Shown: positions 25,311 through 40,000, numbered from the stretch's first letter. The stretch: 64,000 nt of DNA from Nymphaea colorata (GCF_008831285.2 NC_045141.1:14804106-14868105); one strand, 5' to 3'. Numbers and translations are program-made. Notes: generated from the letters alone by a model not told the origin.

Positions 25311-28227
25311 CTAGAACACATCTGGGTGAAAATGCCCAGGAATAGAGCTACTCTGCTGTGCCTGTTGCAGATGCATTGTCAAGGCATAATTATTTACCTG
25401 GAAAACACAATCAAGGGTTGGTGAGGAAAAAATGGTTCAGAAGCAAAGCCCGGAAGCATAAGAGAACAGGTGTCTTGTTTCAAGGAAGACGAACCTCAAG
25501 TGTCCGCACTTGCTCTTGATATTGTGAGACGAGTTGTTTTAGATGCTGCAGCTCCTGACCCCTCTCATCATATTCTTTTTGCCGCTCATGCTGGATTGTC
25601 ACAGCTCGTTTGAGGATTTGATTGTCACGAAGAAGAGCCTCAAAGTGTTCCTTGAGTAGCATGTTCTCCTGAACCCCAACAAAGGGCAAAAAAATGAAGG
25701 CCAGGTTCGTCAAATTTTAACTCAAACCATCAAACCTGATCCCAGGTGGGATCGGTATTAGCAAAAATGCAATTCAACGATTGAGCAGCCTGCACATGGA
25801 GCATGCTATACAGAGCAAACAACAATTATTGAGTATGTTTTATCAGGCTTTGGGATAATAGTGGATAGGAAGAAAAAGGAGCTGAACCTCTGAGGAGAAA
25901 GAGGAAAAATAATGCTCCAGACTCTCAAAAGGTACACCTATATGCCATTTTGTAATCCTTGAAGGAAAAAGAACAAAAGCAGGCAGCTTTATGCATTTTT
26001 CATATAAATCGACATAGATTGACTTGGTAAAAGCTGTAAATTCTCAGCAATTCCCAGTTCATAATCTCGTGTTTCAGAAAAGCAGCTGACACCATTTTAG
26101 TAGTTAGAGGTGCATATCTAACAAGCTGAATATTTTTCCAAGGGAGGAAGGCAGTCTTAGGCATAGGAAACAACGGAACTTAAGATGGCTTTAGACCAAA
26201 GGAGAACAGGTGGGAGAAAGAAAAAGAGGGCAAACTAAAACCGAGAAATGATGGTCGTCTGTAATAGCAGGTAGAAGAAATTTCAACAAAATATCCGCTA
26301 CTTAATGGTTTGCCAATAATAAGGTCCTTAGAAGGAGAAAATAAATTTATAAATGAACAGAAAAGGATATACACCTTCCGAAGATTTTCAGCCACAACTT
26401 CCCCAGCTCGAGACATAATTGATTTCTCAAGCACCTCAAGGATCCTTGATGCACGCAGCCTAGCATCATTCATATCACACGCATTCATCATTTCTCTCAC
26501 AAGCAACTCCACCCACTCCAAACCATCAGCTGGAAGATCAGTAGGAGATGGACCATGTGCAGTCGCATCATCATTGGCAACTACCAACATGAAAACATAG
26601 AAGGAGAATTAAGCTTCTAGCATATAAATAACAGCAAATAGTTGCTAAGAAACCTCAGCAAAAGAAGATAACAAGGTACATTAACCGGACAATTATCCAA
26701 ACAAGAACCAATATTATAGAAATGACAAGTGCTTCAGTTGGGATTGTCCAATTACTTTAGACCCGACCTAAAAAGTATAGCAAGTGGAAAACTGGAAATG
26801 GGCTACTTTATGGATGCTAATCCTAACCTCAAGCAAAATCTAGTGCCATAGCATAGGTTTACATATCACGTTGTGACACCCCTGAAATTAGAATGCCACT
26901 GTCATGTATTAAGTGTAACATACAAAACATCCTCATTTTATTAAGTGCAACCTGCAAAACAACTTTTTACTTTACATTACTTTAAAAAAAACATGGAAAA
27001 TAACCAAAAATTCTTTTTCATTTGGCATCTCACATTAATCCCTTAGAACTGACTGCTAACTATGCTATGGCAGTTATTTACAAATTTGCGGGCAAAGAGT
27101 AAATTCTAGTTTGATTTTCAAGAACGAAACAGAAGCTGTTATGGTTTCTTGTAGAGGAAATCTGAAACTCTAAAGTTCTTTAAGACTATTATGTTCTTTG
27201 AGGAGCATAAAGCTTTTGTATTTTTGGATTAGTTCAGGTCTTTAAGCTTTAAATTTTAAAATGCATGCTATTCACACTTTTTGTTATTGTGCATCAATGT
27301 CTTGTGCAATTTATGGTCATTTTCATATGAACTTGTAGTTTTGTTTTGTAGTGGATATAATTCTGAAGCAATATGTCTTTCCTCTGAATTTTTTAGATAT
27401 TTAAAAATTTTAACAGCTTACAATCTTCACATCGTGTTACATACATTGTATGTGGTATTTTAGACTTGACCAGCATAGGTTATAATACATATTCTAATAC
27501 ATTGCCCACACTCATGCCAATGAAACACAACCCACTTAAGACACATTTCCATTTCATTTTAATTAGATTTTGAAAGGATCTTCTAAACGAAAAAAGAATA
27601 TGATTTTCATGAACATTAGTTTGGACCCAATCAATACAATATGAAGTTACAGCTGTAAATCAGTCCCAATCTTGAGGATGCAAACGCTTCAAGAGATACA
27701 CTCTTGAAGATTCCAACACCTTCAATAGGTAATGCACAACCAATCCTCAAACTTGAGGAGAATATAAATATATTAATCTCAAGAGAAGAGAACACAAGAG
27801 AGGCCTAAAAGCCTTAACAAAACAAGGGACAACAGTCCCTTATTTATAGTACAATGTAAGGGAGAGAAGAAGGAGGAGTTGGCTGTTGGGCCAGCTCCAA
27901 CGGCTAGAAATCTAGCCGTTGGAAGCTGGCCCAACAGCTAGTTCCCCTTTACAAAAAAAGAAAAAGTAAAAATAGAAAAAGAAAAGAAATAAAAAAGGTA
28001 CATAAAAAAGAAAAAGAAACAAATAAAATAAAATACATAAACACCTATGCATACATAGATATTCATATATACAAATCATACATGAAACTAGATGTATGAC
28101 AGTATATATGAAATATACATATGTGTACTTACATAATGTCTAATCTTTAAATTCTAACAACAGCACCATTTTACAACAAGGACTACACCTCACCCACACC
28201 AAAATCATCATCATCATCTCTCTCTCC

Positions 28228-28258
<31 letters not shown>

Positions 28259-30138
28259 GCACAACCAACTAAGTCACATGGACGCTTCAATTTTGTTAAC
28301 GCACCAGCGTCAACGCAACTGCGCGGCCTGGATTCGCACCCAGCCGCAGTCAAGAAAAGTTGGGTGCGGTCAAACCGCATCACGGACTTTTGTGTCCATT
28401 TTTTTATTTTTTATTTTGTTAAAACAGATTTAGGGCATGATCGTGCCCCTTCCCCCTCCTCTTTGTCTTCCTCAGTCTTCTCCCTCTTGCATTGAAGCAC
28501 CGGTGACCAACGCTTCACAACCCTCCGATGCAGCGGCGCCTGTGTTTTCGACGGCCGGCGGCAGAGCTTGTTCCTCCGCCAGCAGAGCTTGTTCCTCCAG
28601 CGTCGACTACAACCAGACGGGGGGCAAGTGTGTTGTTCTTTCGGCAGTAGAGCTTGTAGGATTTTTTCTGGCAGCTGCTCTTTCTCTGATTCTTCAAATT
28701 CCATTTTACAATCACTTTCTTTGTTTTATTAAACTATTGAACGTTGTATTGATTTCATTTTTACGTTTGTTCATTTTCCCATTAGATGTTAGTTTAAAAT
28801 TTTAACAATGCATCTTAGTTTGGCTTCTGCCGTCTAAATGAGTGAATGTTTTATTGCAATGTCACAGTGGTACGTGTCGGCACTTCCTCCTTCTTTCTCA
28901 TACATAATACCTATGTCACTTTAAATGAACTTATTTTTGCCTGATGCCTCTTCCTTTTTCTTCCTTACTTTCATACAACATATCTACGGCAAAAATGGCA
29001 TGAGTTTTTTATATTTACGTTACTTTTTTTTGCTGATTTCATGTATATAGTTAATTAAAAATACATAACTATCACCATACCACCATACCAAGATTGGCAA
29101 AAATACCGTACCCAAACCCACTGTCCCGTACCCGTACCTATGTAACATAGTTTTATTGATGGTTTTTATTTGTTTCCTATTTCTATTTTTTGGTTTTTGC
29201 CGTCAAGATTCAGCCACTCAAGACTTATGAGTGCTGCTAAGCCTGCTATAATGCTAGTTTTCTGTTCTAACTTCTAACTGTTCTGTTTTAATTTTTTAAC
29301 ATTAAAATGATTAAATCAGTTTTTTTTTCCTGCAGCGTGCACCGACTTTTAGTGTTTTACAGTTTTTACTTGTTTAGCATGTTCTTTTTGCCTGTTTAGC
29401 ATTTCCTCTTTAACCAGCGCGTCACTATGTGTAATGGGGAATGGGTGGGCAGTGAGTAGAAGGGCTGAAGGGCCGGGGAGGAAGAAGGTTCGTGCTCACG
29501 GCATCCATTGTCGCTCAGCCTCACAAGTATTATAGTATTACTTGATTAGTATTTTGATGATAATGTATCTTCATTCCTGTGGACAATATGAGAGATTTTA
29601 TGATTTTTAACCATTTCTTTTTGTTTCATTTTATTTTCTTCATAATAGTCTTTATGGAACTTAGATTCAGCACGATTATTTTGTTTTGTACATCAGATTT
29701 TGTAGTTGTTATTACATTTTAAGATGATGGATGAAGTATGAATTGGGAACTCAAAACTAGAGTATATTTCTTATTGACATGATTTGCAATTTTGAATTTG
29801 TTATTTGATAATTTTGTGGTTTATAGACAATTTTTGTCATGTTTTATATATATATACTATAATAATAAATTAATAATAATCATAATAATAAATAGCCTCG
29901 CCGCATTGCTGCACCTAAATTTTTTGAGGTGTGCCGCTCCGGCACCCGCACCTATGTGACATAGACAACCAAATAATGAGTAGCACAACTGGTCGAGTTG
30001 GGTGGCTTGTAGTAACCACGTCCTTAGTTCGAGCCTTAGAGGGTGCAACCTGATCGTATTGAGGAGTGTTGATCTTGGGATTAAGGGTGTCGTTGTAGAG
30101 ACCAAGTAGACCGGTTCTTATCCTCCCTCTTCCTCCTT

Positions 30139-30201
<63 letters not shown>

Positions 30202-32982
30202 AGCTGCATATTATGTAGGGCTTTTTCTAAAGTAGCTGCAGCTATTGAAAAATCATCCTTGCACCTTATGGTTTGCCAATTAGCTTGTCTTTCACACAAC
30301 TACTCTCAATGTTAAGCCTTTAGCTAGAAAGAAAGATGTCAAGTTTGTCAACAAATCAAAAGCAACGTTTAATCATGAGCAAATAATTATGGAAAAACTA
30401 TTATACAGTTACAAAATAAAGCCACATTTGACTAAAATCCTTCATCTTGTCTAAGCCAAAGGGTCAAGTCTTCACTAAGCATCAATTTTAGGTTCTTTCA
30501 ATTTCCCATCTCCATTACCAACGGGAAAAACAGTTATCCTTATGCAAATATAGGTACTTTTCAACTTTTCAAAAGGATTATCTGTATAGATGTGTTTTAG
30601 TGAAGGGAAAAAAAAAATCATACATACAAGTACCCTTCTAGGTTGTTTTTGAGGATAACTTATCTTCTCAATCAAAAGTAGGTTAAAATTTCACCCAAAA
30701 ATATGCTTCTTTATTCCAAATCCCATTTCACTTGCCCAATCCAAAGGAAAAGTCTCTTCTAAACTTCTAATCAACAACATACTTGCTTGAAAAAACTGTG
30801 ATTCTTATGCAAATATAGGTTCTTTTGTTCACCTTTTCAAAAAGACTCTGTAAGGGTGTGCCTTAGTGAAGGACAAGGAAATGCCCATATGTAGCTCTAG
30901 GTTATTTTGAGAACTTATCTCTTCAGCCAAAAATAGGTGAAAATTTCACTCTAAAAATATGACATTCTTCCAAATTCAGTCTCACTTTGGAAGGATGGAG
31001 AGAATTGTCCTTTCAAAAATGAGAGGACCATTTTCACGTACAAAATAGAGACAACTACTGGTGAAGCTTATAGCCTTATACAAAAACAGTCCCACCTGAA
31101 ATGGGTCTTGGGGGAGAATTTGCATTTTGTGTTTGCTCCCTTACAGGGTAAGCTGACAGCTGTTAATAGCAAGGGGTTATCAAAAAGGAAAGGTCCACTT
31201 TTAGCTGGTGTAACTAAGTTGGGTCTGACTGAGCCAAATTGGTCACTAGATCACCCAAAATCCATGTACAACGTACAAGTAGGCATTTGACTGAATTCAA
31301 GATTAATAGCTCATAATTTTGCCATTTTCACATGCCTTAAAAAAATAAAAAATCCTCAAAAATATGGTTTTATTTAAAACGATGATCCAAGAGTTTATTC
31401 CTGACAAAAATTAAAACCGAGTAGATCTACAGGATCTGACGGGCAATCTGCAATCAAATATTAAAGAATCACAACTATCCATATGGTACTGCAGAAAGAG
31501 GTTGGTAGGCACTGTAATTTTAACCACTTTCACAACCCCAAGAGTCAACAATCAAAGTAGCATACCTTCTACAGATTCCTGAGGAAATACTCCTGCCTTC
31601 ACATCAGGCTTCATCCCAGCAGAAGCTGCATTGCACTCTCGTAAACAGAGTTCATTCAAGCTCTTGATTGTTGAATCCAAATCATTGCCGCATGCTTCAA
31701 GTGTTCTCTCAAGAAGCTGAAAGATAGCATGCAGAGGATTGTTATTGACCTCTTTGGAATAATAAATAGTAATTTAACTGCAAAATTTTAGTGCACATGT
31801 ATGAGCTCTAATCCATGTAAAAAAAAATTAACAACTAGAAATAGCAATAAGCTGCTAGATGAATCCACATGTTGTTGTAGTTTGAAATGAGTGAGGGATT
31901 CAACTTTCTTGTACGTAAGTAAATGGAGGAAACAAATCCATTGACCAAGCCAATGCTATGAAGCTTGAAAACAAGAAATGCAGGAAAGATGACCATACCT
32001 CTCGAAATGGATATTCACCAATAAACATACCAACTGCCAAGACTCCATAAATTTTTTTTTATCATCCCAAACAAAGGACAAGCCATTTTCTTCCTCGTTG
32101 AAGTAGAGGTAACTATACAAACCATAAATCAGACACCAACTTTACTTTAAGCTTTTTATCGGAGTACTGAACTTGCATCTCAGGCATCACAAAAGCACGC
32201 GAAGCAGTAAAAGACATACAAAAAGTTTCTAGTTAAACATCAGAAAAACCATATTCAAAACCAGTAAAGTCAAAGCATTGCTCTTAAACATATTTTTATT
32301 TGAGAAGTTTGTCAAGGCAGGCGTAGCCCTTGTTCCAAAAACAACATAACAGTTGCCCGTATGCAAGTTCTAAACCAGTGCCAGCCCCGTATAACAAAAT
32401 TATCATAAGTGGGTGGCAGATCTGAACTTGATGGTTGCAAAAAAAATTGTTATACGACTTATAGAAACCAAAAGATCACCCAATTTCGGGAACAAACATC
32501 CAACTCCAGTGAAAGAAAATAGACAATTTGATACAGAAAATTATCCAAAATCAGAATCTTGAAATTTTCAGAAACTTGAAGAAAAGTTTCATGTGGTAAA
32601 CCAATTAAAACTCAGAAAATCACAGAATGAGCAAGAAATGGAGCACTAAACCCAATTTTCGATCTCCTCCAGCCAGCAAAACTTATGGAGAAACTAGAAC
32701 CAATGCCGATTCGTTCAGATACAAAGAACCACATATTAAGAACCTCCTCGAACGTAAGAAACAATCTGCAATGAAATACAGGCAGAAAATGACCTGCGCG
32801 TCCATGTCTGGGAAGAGCTCCCGGAGCTGCAAGAGCGGCGAGTCGACGGCGGTACAGACCACCCGAGACGGCGACGGCCTGATCGGCGAGCTGCCGCCGG
32901 CGCAGCGAAGTCGCTTCGAGACGGGAGGAGGCGAATGGAGCTCTTCGAAAAGGGACCTCTTTCCACAGACTATCGCAGACAT
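25311..32982 (-). CDS. CUE-domain ubiquitin-binding coiled-coil protein, 6 exons
   Basis: Exons (minus): 32794-32982, 31566-31716, 26375-26580, 25736-25789, 25495-25668, 25311-25397. The phases match and give 286 residues ending HPDVF. The N-terminus (MSAIVCGKRSLFEEL) and the helical CUE domain at about residues 48-90, split by intron 1 after DMDAQ, match the plant 'ubiquitin system component Cue' family, for example At5g32440 (recalled). CUE domains bind mono-ubiquitin. A second helical segment (about 115-185) and a charged coiled coil (about 200-262) follow. The precise role of the family is unknown to me. The 54-nt exon at 25736-25789 is phase 0 with canonical sites, but I do not recall its 18 residues from relatives, so it may be alternative. 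Intron 2 is 5 kb and full of repeats. The GTG upstream of the chosen ATG is not used as the start. Confidence 0.88.
27660..27960. repeat. LTR-like segment with a near-perfect 26-bp hairpin
   Basis: Arms at 27883-27908 (CTGTTGGGCCAGCT...) and 27911-27937 pair with one bulged base and a 2-nt gap. The preceding text (AAAACAAGGGACAACAGTCC, TATTTATAG) resembles retrotransposon LTRs, so a solo LTR is likely, but I cannot set its ends. It lies in CUE gene intron 2. Confidence 0.55.
28857..29153. mobile_element. Probable relative of the 10516 MITE
   Basis: The right end CCCGTACCCGTACCTATGTA then ACATAG and the left end AATGTCACAGTGGTACGTG are imperfect inverted repeats of the CTAAGTCACATGGGTA type. 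Another right end (CACCTATGTGACATAG) lies at 29949-29964. Target duplications were not found. Confidence 0.45.
30140..30198. repeat. (CT)n microsatellite
   Basis: About 29 CT units, in CUE gene intron 2. Confidence 0.95.
30525..30990. repeat. Diverged tandem duplication in CUE gene intron 2
   Basis: Copies at about 30525-30735 and 30795-30990 share TTCTTATGCAAATATAGGT-like text, TTTAGTGAAGG, and GGTTAAAATTTCACCC / GGTGAAAATTTCACTC. Confidence 0.7.
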
Positions 32983-35900
32983 GGTTTCAGGCACGGATCG
33001 ACGTTACTCTCGACGCCGCCGGCTCGGACTACACTCCCATGCAAGTCCCCAACCACCAAAAACCCGACCGGCGACGGAATCCCGGTTCCCAGAGGAGAAC
33101 ACGGAAACCCTCACTCCTTCCCTTCAAATTGAAGTATCAGACAGCACCCAACACAGAAGAAACCCCAAGATTCCGACACATAGATGAGTCGGGAAAGCGG
33201 ATTCCCCGGCGAAACCTCAGGTGGGTGGTAGCTCAACTGATTTGTCCATCCAACAGGCTTTCGAATGATTCACAAAGGAAATGAGGGATTTCACAGCAAA
33301 GGAAAGGGGAAGGGAAAGAAGAAGGAGAGTGTGGGAGGGGTTTTCTGCTTTTCTTCATTCTGTAAAATATTCTTTTAGTTTTTTTGTTAGTATTATTTTT
33401 TCTGAGTGAGCTACTTTTACGGCCGTCCATCATGCTTGATGAAGGACAAAAGATGCACAAAGTAAGGACCGATTATCTTTTTTTTCTTTTTTCACTCTTT
33501 CCTTCCTCTCCTCCTTTTCACCCCCCTTTTAGCTTTTTCTCAACTAAGACTTTGTCTGTTATTTATTTTGGGTAAAATTTTATCATAAATGCCATAAAAG
33601 AAAAAAATTGCTGAAAAAAGTCATTTTCTTTCTTATAAGTGGAAGAAAAAATAAAAGTCAAATTTTTCTGTTTTTCATTTTTATCAAAAATACGCGTGGG
33701 AATTAACTTGGTTTTTTAGTCTTTCTCTAGTAAATGAGGAAGTACAATAATGCTCTGTTTGACTTCAAGATTTGTTCATGTGCATATATAATATATTTGA
33801 CAAACAAAGCAAATGATACAGTGCCAACAAAGGAGAAAGCAAATGCGCAACTACTAAGATGAATGTACCTATGCTTACCAACATTTACTTGGGTATATAT
33901 ATATATATATCTTTTAGAGAGATAAGGGGGGACCAAATTCAACTTGGTAAATTTTCTTTATTTTATTTAAAACACTAACTACGCTTTAATTTTAAATGAG
34001 ATCCTAGCTTGTATTGACTATAACATGTTTTTTACTTTTCAATGAAGACCTAAAATACACAAAAGTTTATATATAATAGCTAAAGATAGTATAATGTATA
34101 CATGTCAGATGAATTCACATTTATGATTAATTCATGTTATCATTGTTAATAAGCACTTATGTAATTTCATTAAAACACAAAAGTTCGTTTGGAGCACAGT
34201 GAGCTGATAACAAAGAAACTACTTGTATAAAAGGATTGCTATCTTCTAATCTTCCAACACTTACAATCATCTTACCAACATGACATTGATCGTGTCATAG
34301 TAAAATATAAAGGTGATTTTATTCAAATATATTTTTTTTCAAGTCACAAAAAATGTTATTGATATTTTAATTTGTATATTAAGCTTGAATTTTCAATTTA
34401 AATCTTATGGGACCTAGTACGTGCCTACTGCCTAACTCCCGTAATAAGATGAAAAACAACAGAGGGTAGGGGAAAATTGAAAAAAAATAAAATGCTAATC
34501 ATCAACTGTCCAGCAAGAAAGCATATTTCTGCCTGACTAGTAAAAAAATGTTCAAAACTAAAATCCCAATTACAATAATGAATTTGAAGATTTCATTTCT
34601 ATAAATGAATTAAACATTAAATTTCAAAACACTTTTAGAAAAAAGGATTGGTGACTTAAGATGTTGGTAAAAATCATGCATGATCAGTTCAATTCTCGTG
34701 AACATAACTCTTTTATGCTGCAATGATTAGATGTATAATACTTTAGTTGACGGGTTTTCTGCTCTCCACCTAAGTCTCAAAATAACTCCATATCTTAAAA
34801 GCAAAAGAGAAGGAAAAAAAACCCTTTGTTCTCTTTGGATATCTCGTTGGCAAAAGGGGTTTGGTGCAATAGTAGAGTGAGACCTCTCATTAACTAACTC
34901 TAAATTTTTGCACTAATACCTCATATCTTTTTACTTATTTACGTACTAACGGCAAACTTAAAAGTTGCAACTTAAGTGTCTAGTGCACCTCGTTTAAATA
35001 GACAAAAAAAATGTGCCCGATGTTTAAAAAATAACAAAGTACCACTCAACTTTTGAAATCTAACAAAAAAACTAACAATGAGGTGCTAAATTTTTGAAAA
35101 ATTTATGTCAAAAGCACCCAACTTGGAAACTAAAATATCTCATTTCAACGAGGGAATAATGGTTCGTAAGTGGCATCTAAAATAAGTTTGTGTCAAAAAT
35201 TAGTATTCTGTTCAAGAAGGCAGTTTTTTGATAATTTCTTTAAAAAATTAGTGCATGTTTATTTAGTTTAGAAACCTGAACGTTATTTGCCCAAGAGTTA
35301 GGCGCTTTTTTACAATGTTTTAAAAAAAATGAAAATCCAAGTTAACCAATATAGATACAAATGAGGTCTTAATATTACACAAATAACTTTTTTCTAGTAG
35401 CACATCTAAAACATACCTAAGGATTTGACAATAATCTAACACACTTAAGCTTTTCAATTTCATTGTAAACAACATAAGTTTTTTCATGGTTAATTAAAAA
35501 GATCTACAAAAATTTACTGTCAAATTAACTGTTAATTAAGCAATAGTGCTAATAAATAAAAACTATAAAAAAGTAACAAATTTGGATATGGTCAATTATC
35601 AAGTAAACTGGAAAAGGTAATGCAAATTAATGAACTTGCGATTTGTGTTTTGTTGATAATATTTTAGTTAGGTCCAACTTGATTTAGCAACCACTGACTG
35701 ATTATTGGCAAAAAAGTTCTTTTATTATCAACAATGCAGAAAGCAGGCGTGTTTTTATCAATATCAAAAATTGTCTGTTTATTCCATTACTCCCAGATAT
35801 TTCATATATGCACCTAAATTTCTCTTGTATTTTCAAAGACGGCAGAATCAATCTGCTCCAAATGAACAGCTTACAATGAAGAATGAAACCAAACTTGAGG

Positions 35901-37005
35901 CTGGGACAGTCGGTTGCCGGGTGCCGACCCACCAAAAAGGAAAAAAAGAGAGATGCAGCAGCCAATCTGACCATAAGCAATGACAGAGAGAGGACACAGA
36001 GTACCCTTTGTTGCGCTTACTTTCTTCTCCAATATTTGATTCGTCCGTTTTCAAATACTTTTTCCCTAAACTTCAATCCAGCACGCACTGGTGGTTGTGG
36101 CTGCTGTGCAGGAGGTGGATGGAAGGGATGGGAGAGGTTGACAAGCTTGATGCTCACAGCAGAGAGAGAGAGAGGGAGAGATACAATAATGCATCTTCAA
36201 GTGATCACTGGTATTAAAGACTTGTAAGAGTTTACAGGTTGACAAAATATCATTTCTAATCTCACAAGGAGTATACCTTTCCATAAGCACGTATTTTCTT
36301 GAAGTAGTGGAGAAGCCTGAAAGAAATTGAAGTGAGGGAGGAAGGATGCACACAAACTGCCACTACAGCTGAAGGAAAGAAAGCTTGAAACATTTTACAA
36401 ACAAGGGGTTTGTTGAAACGTGGTTGGCCCCCTTGCCGACTCAAGGATTTCCAAGCCCCATTGATGCTGATGCGCATAGCCTCAATTAAATTGTCGACTG
36501 GCTATTTGGCATCCCAACATATCAATTGCCAGTAAGCATTGTTTTACAGAAATATTTTACAGTGCTAAAAAATGAACCGAAAAATTCGACTGATGGTGAA
36601 ATATGAACTGACAATTCAGTGGCAAACACACTTTCCAGCCCACAAAGACTGCATATACATTTGATACAACTGTCACCAAAAGGAAAAAATCCTCCTCCGC
36701 TTAACAATTGCTGCATTTAAACAACTTCTAGTGTACATGGAAAAATCTTCAAGAAACACAGGAAAAAGAAAAAATATTAAACTATACAACTAGAAGCATT
36801 CTCAAACTGCAATATTCCAGGTCTCTGTTACCCGAAGCAATCATCTAACATGATAATGGATTTTAGATGAATGCATGAGCTTTACACGTTTGCGCAGCTC
36901 ATACTGTTATGTCTGAAAAGAAGAGTACAAGCAGTGATTTTTATCAGCCAGCGAAAGCAGCAATGAATGTGTTAGATATTTACATTGGTGCAGACAAGTA
37001 GCTTT
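32983..37005. other. Intergenic region between the CUE and MRC/PII1-like genes
   Basis: The CUE leader and promoter lie at 32983-33400. From 33500 to 35700 the sequence is AT-rich with no coding support, with a tRNA-like patch near 34650-34705. From 35700 to 37005 there are short overlapping frames on both strands that look spurious; part should be the MRC/PII1 3' UTR. Confidence 0.5.
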
Positions 37006-40000
37006 TCATTTCTGAATTCCTGCCTCTTCCAGAAGCTGCTCAGTCAAAGAGAAAAGCCTGACGATGGCACTCTTAGTTTCGTTAAAAGGCTCCCCCTTCT
37101 TTGCTTTTAATGTCTCACTCTTTTGGTCTAAGGAAGCCCCCATCTCAAAGCTCAAACAAGTATCGCTTGCTTTCAGTAGCTCCTGACTAAGATTGGCAAG
37201 TTTCTGAAGGGCACTGACTGCTGCTTGAACTTCTAACTGAGCAACCTCAACTTGAAGCCTTTCAATTGTAAATTCGTCGACACTCTTGTCCCCAGTTCTC
37301 TTCTGTGCAAGAATGTGTACTCTTCTAATATTCTCGGCTTCCTCGTTGATTTCCTCTTCCATTTTTTGAAGTTCCCTTTCCTTCAAGGTCCATTTCTCAA
37401 GTACTGCTTTGATCTCTGCATCTTTTATTGCGAGAGTTCTCTGTACAGTTAATAACTCTATTTCTTTCAGCCTAAGAGATTCTTTAGTTATTTCTAGTTC
37501 TGTTTCCAACTGCTTTTGCCTATTGAGAGCCTCCATTGGTTGTTCCACTACTGGTGATACAATCATCTCCTTCTCCGTCAACAGCTTTTCCTGAATTTCT
37601 GCACTGAAGGAAACATCTCTTTCTTTCTTTGCAGAAGCAACCAGCACATTTGTGAGATTTGCAATTCGTTGTATAATAGATGCAGCTTCGGAGTAGTTTA
37701 GTTTGGTGTCATCTAGTACAAGTTGCATTGCATGTATGTATTGGTCTTTATCCTGAAGCATAGTGGTAGCCTGAAGAAGTGTATCTTCTTTTCCTTTCAA
37801 CAGATCCTTTAACTCATGCAGCTCTTCTTTCACATCAGACAATTTCCTCTCTGTAGCTTGGATAATGGCATCCTTTGCTTGCAAGAGAAGCTGAATAGAC
37901 TTCTTATCTGATCTCAGTCGCTCGATTTCAAGTTTAGCTTTCACCAACTCAGATTCTTTAACCTGAAGAAGGCCTTGAGAAATAGTGAACTCTGACATTT
38001 TCTTCTCCAGCTCCTTCTTGAGTGACAGGACTTCAATTGATGCACACTCCAGAGCAGATTTCCTAGCATCCAAATCCTGCTGAAGCTCTGCTACTAACAC
38101 CTTCTTGGCATCAAGCTGTTTCTCAAGTTCAGCATTACGGGCACGAGCTGCTTCTAGTTTATTCTTTTCATTTTCAATTTCTAGCTGAGCATTTTTCAGG
38201 CTTGCTTTGTGTGACATCAAGACAATCTTTTGCTCCTCCATATCAGCTAATTGCTTCTCAAGCTGGTGCTCTTGATTGTTCAGCGTTTTTCGTGACAAAG
38301 CTAAAGACTTTTGAGAATCGATTAGCTCAGATCTTATAGTAGCAAGAACTGTTCTCATTTGTTCTAGCTCTGCTTCTGTTCCCTTAATTTTATACTTCTG
38401 GTTGGCCACTTCCTCTGTAAGTTTTTTGAGTTCCTCTTGTCTACATAACCATTCAAGAGTTCGTGCTTCTAGTTTGGCCTCTGCAACCCTTAGCATCTCT
38501 TCTTGATTCCTCTTTTGCTGTAAGGAGTGAAGTAACTTGAGCTCTTTCTCCCCAATGACACTATGGAGTTCCTGAATGTCAACCTTCTGTTTCTTTATAA
38601 CTTCATTGGCTTCGCCCAGAATCTGATCTCTAGACTGCAGTTCCAAACTAATCTTTTCAGCTTCTATGTTTTTCAGGTACAAGTCCTCTCTCATTTTATG
38701 TAGTTCTTCCTCCTTCCGTGAAAGAGAATATTTGGTGCTGACCATCTCCTTGTCACGCTCTCGCAACAAAAGCTTCAATTTTTCAATCTGGCTTCCTTGA
38801 GAGGCTAAATCATTATGGGCCTTCTTAAGTTCTTCCTCCAGCTCTAATTGTCTAGTTTGTACAGCAACCATTGCTTCCTCTCGTCGTTCTAGTTCATGCT
38901 GGGCATGATCTAATTCAGCACGGTCCAATAACACCATTCTCTCTGCATTTTGGAGGTCCTCTTCTTTCTTCATCAAAGCAACTAATGCTGCTTGGAGATC
39001 AGCTTCAAGAATTTGAAGACTAATATCCATATTATCATCCATTTGGAAGACATTACTCATTTGTTTGTCAAGCTTCAGTGATTGTGAAAACAATTTCTCC
39101 AAAAGAACTCTTGCAGGTTCTGTGGATCCATTCTCATTGCTATTAATACTACACTTGGGCTTATCTAGGACTGATCTCACCAGAGTTATCAGAGGTCTAC
39201 GCCCGTTCCAGGATATTGGAAGAGTAAAGATTTTCTGTTTCCAGTTAAGCTGCATGGGCTCTTGCTGCATTAAGTTTGTGGTAACTGTTAGGACATAGTT
39301 GCATCTAAAATCATATCCAAAAGCCTAGCCTATCTAGTTCAAGGCAATTTCAGAGAATGCTATATAGGCTAAATATATTGGAAATAAGATTAACATATTT
39401 ATGCAGAAGGTTATTCTTGAATACTTGGTCCTTCCAACTGATATCCACTACAGTACTGACCTACCTTTGCCTGCATGGAGGAGGATCTGAACCAACATTA
39501 CGAAGATTACTGTGATATGTGAACTATGGGGTGGACACATCAAATACATCCAGTCAACAATCTGAAAGTGATACCAAGTTTCAAATGAATGCCAGACAGG
39601 GAGGATACAATAGTGAACAGGTAACTGTTGTCCATTTCCCAGTCTTCTTGTGGTTGGAGGAGGGAAGGTAGCTTAATCCAACAGAAGGAAAAGTTCTGGA
39701 AGTTTGAAACTTAAATGTTAACCTTTTGGGAGGCCTACGCCCCATAGAAACTGTAATCAATAAATCATAAGGGTCCTTGCTCTTACTAATATCTGCTGGC
39801 ATACAAATCCATTGGCTCATTTTCACATGAAATGAAACACTTCACTGTGTGGGAGAAAAGAAAAACCTTCCCTGCAGGTAGCAGGAGCGCGCAGATGCTT
39901 TTATCTAAACGTCTTTTTCATGAATCCACTAGGAGAGTACCTTCACAAATGCACCACCCAGGCTAATTTTTTATAGTCCCTTTCATGTGACACATTTTCT

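Noticed and set aside
28437-28805. 122-codon plus-strand frame and overlapping minus frames
   Set aside because: A GC-rich patch inside a CUE gene intron; overlapping frames on both strands are typical of stop-poor sequence, and nothing is recognisable.
32627-33187. 186-codon plus-strand frame
   Set aside because: It lies opposite exon 1 of the CUE gene and its promoter; no recognisable protein.
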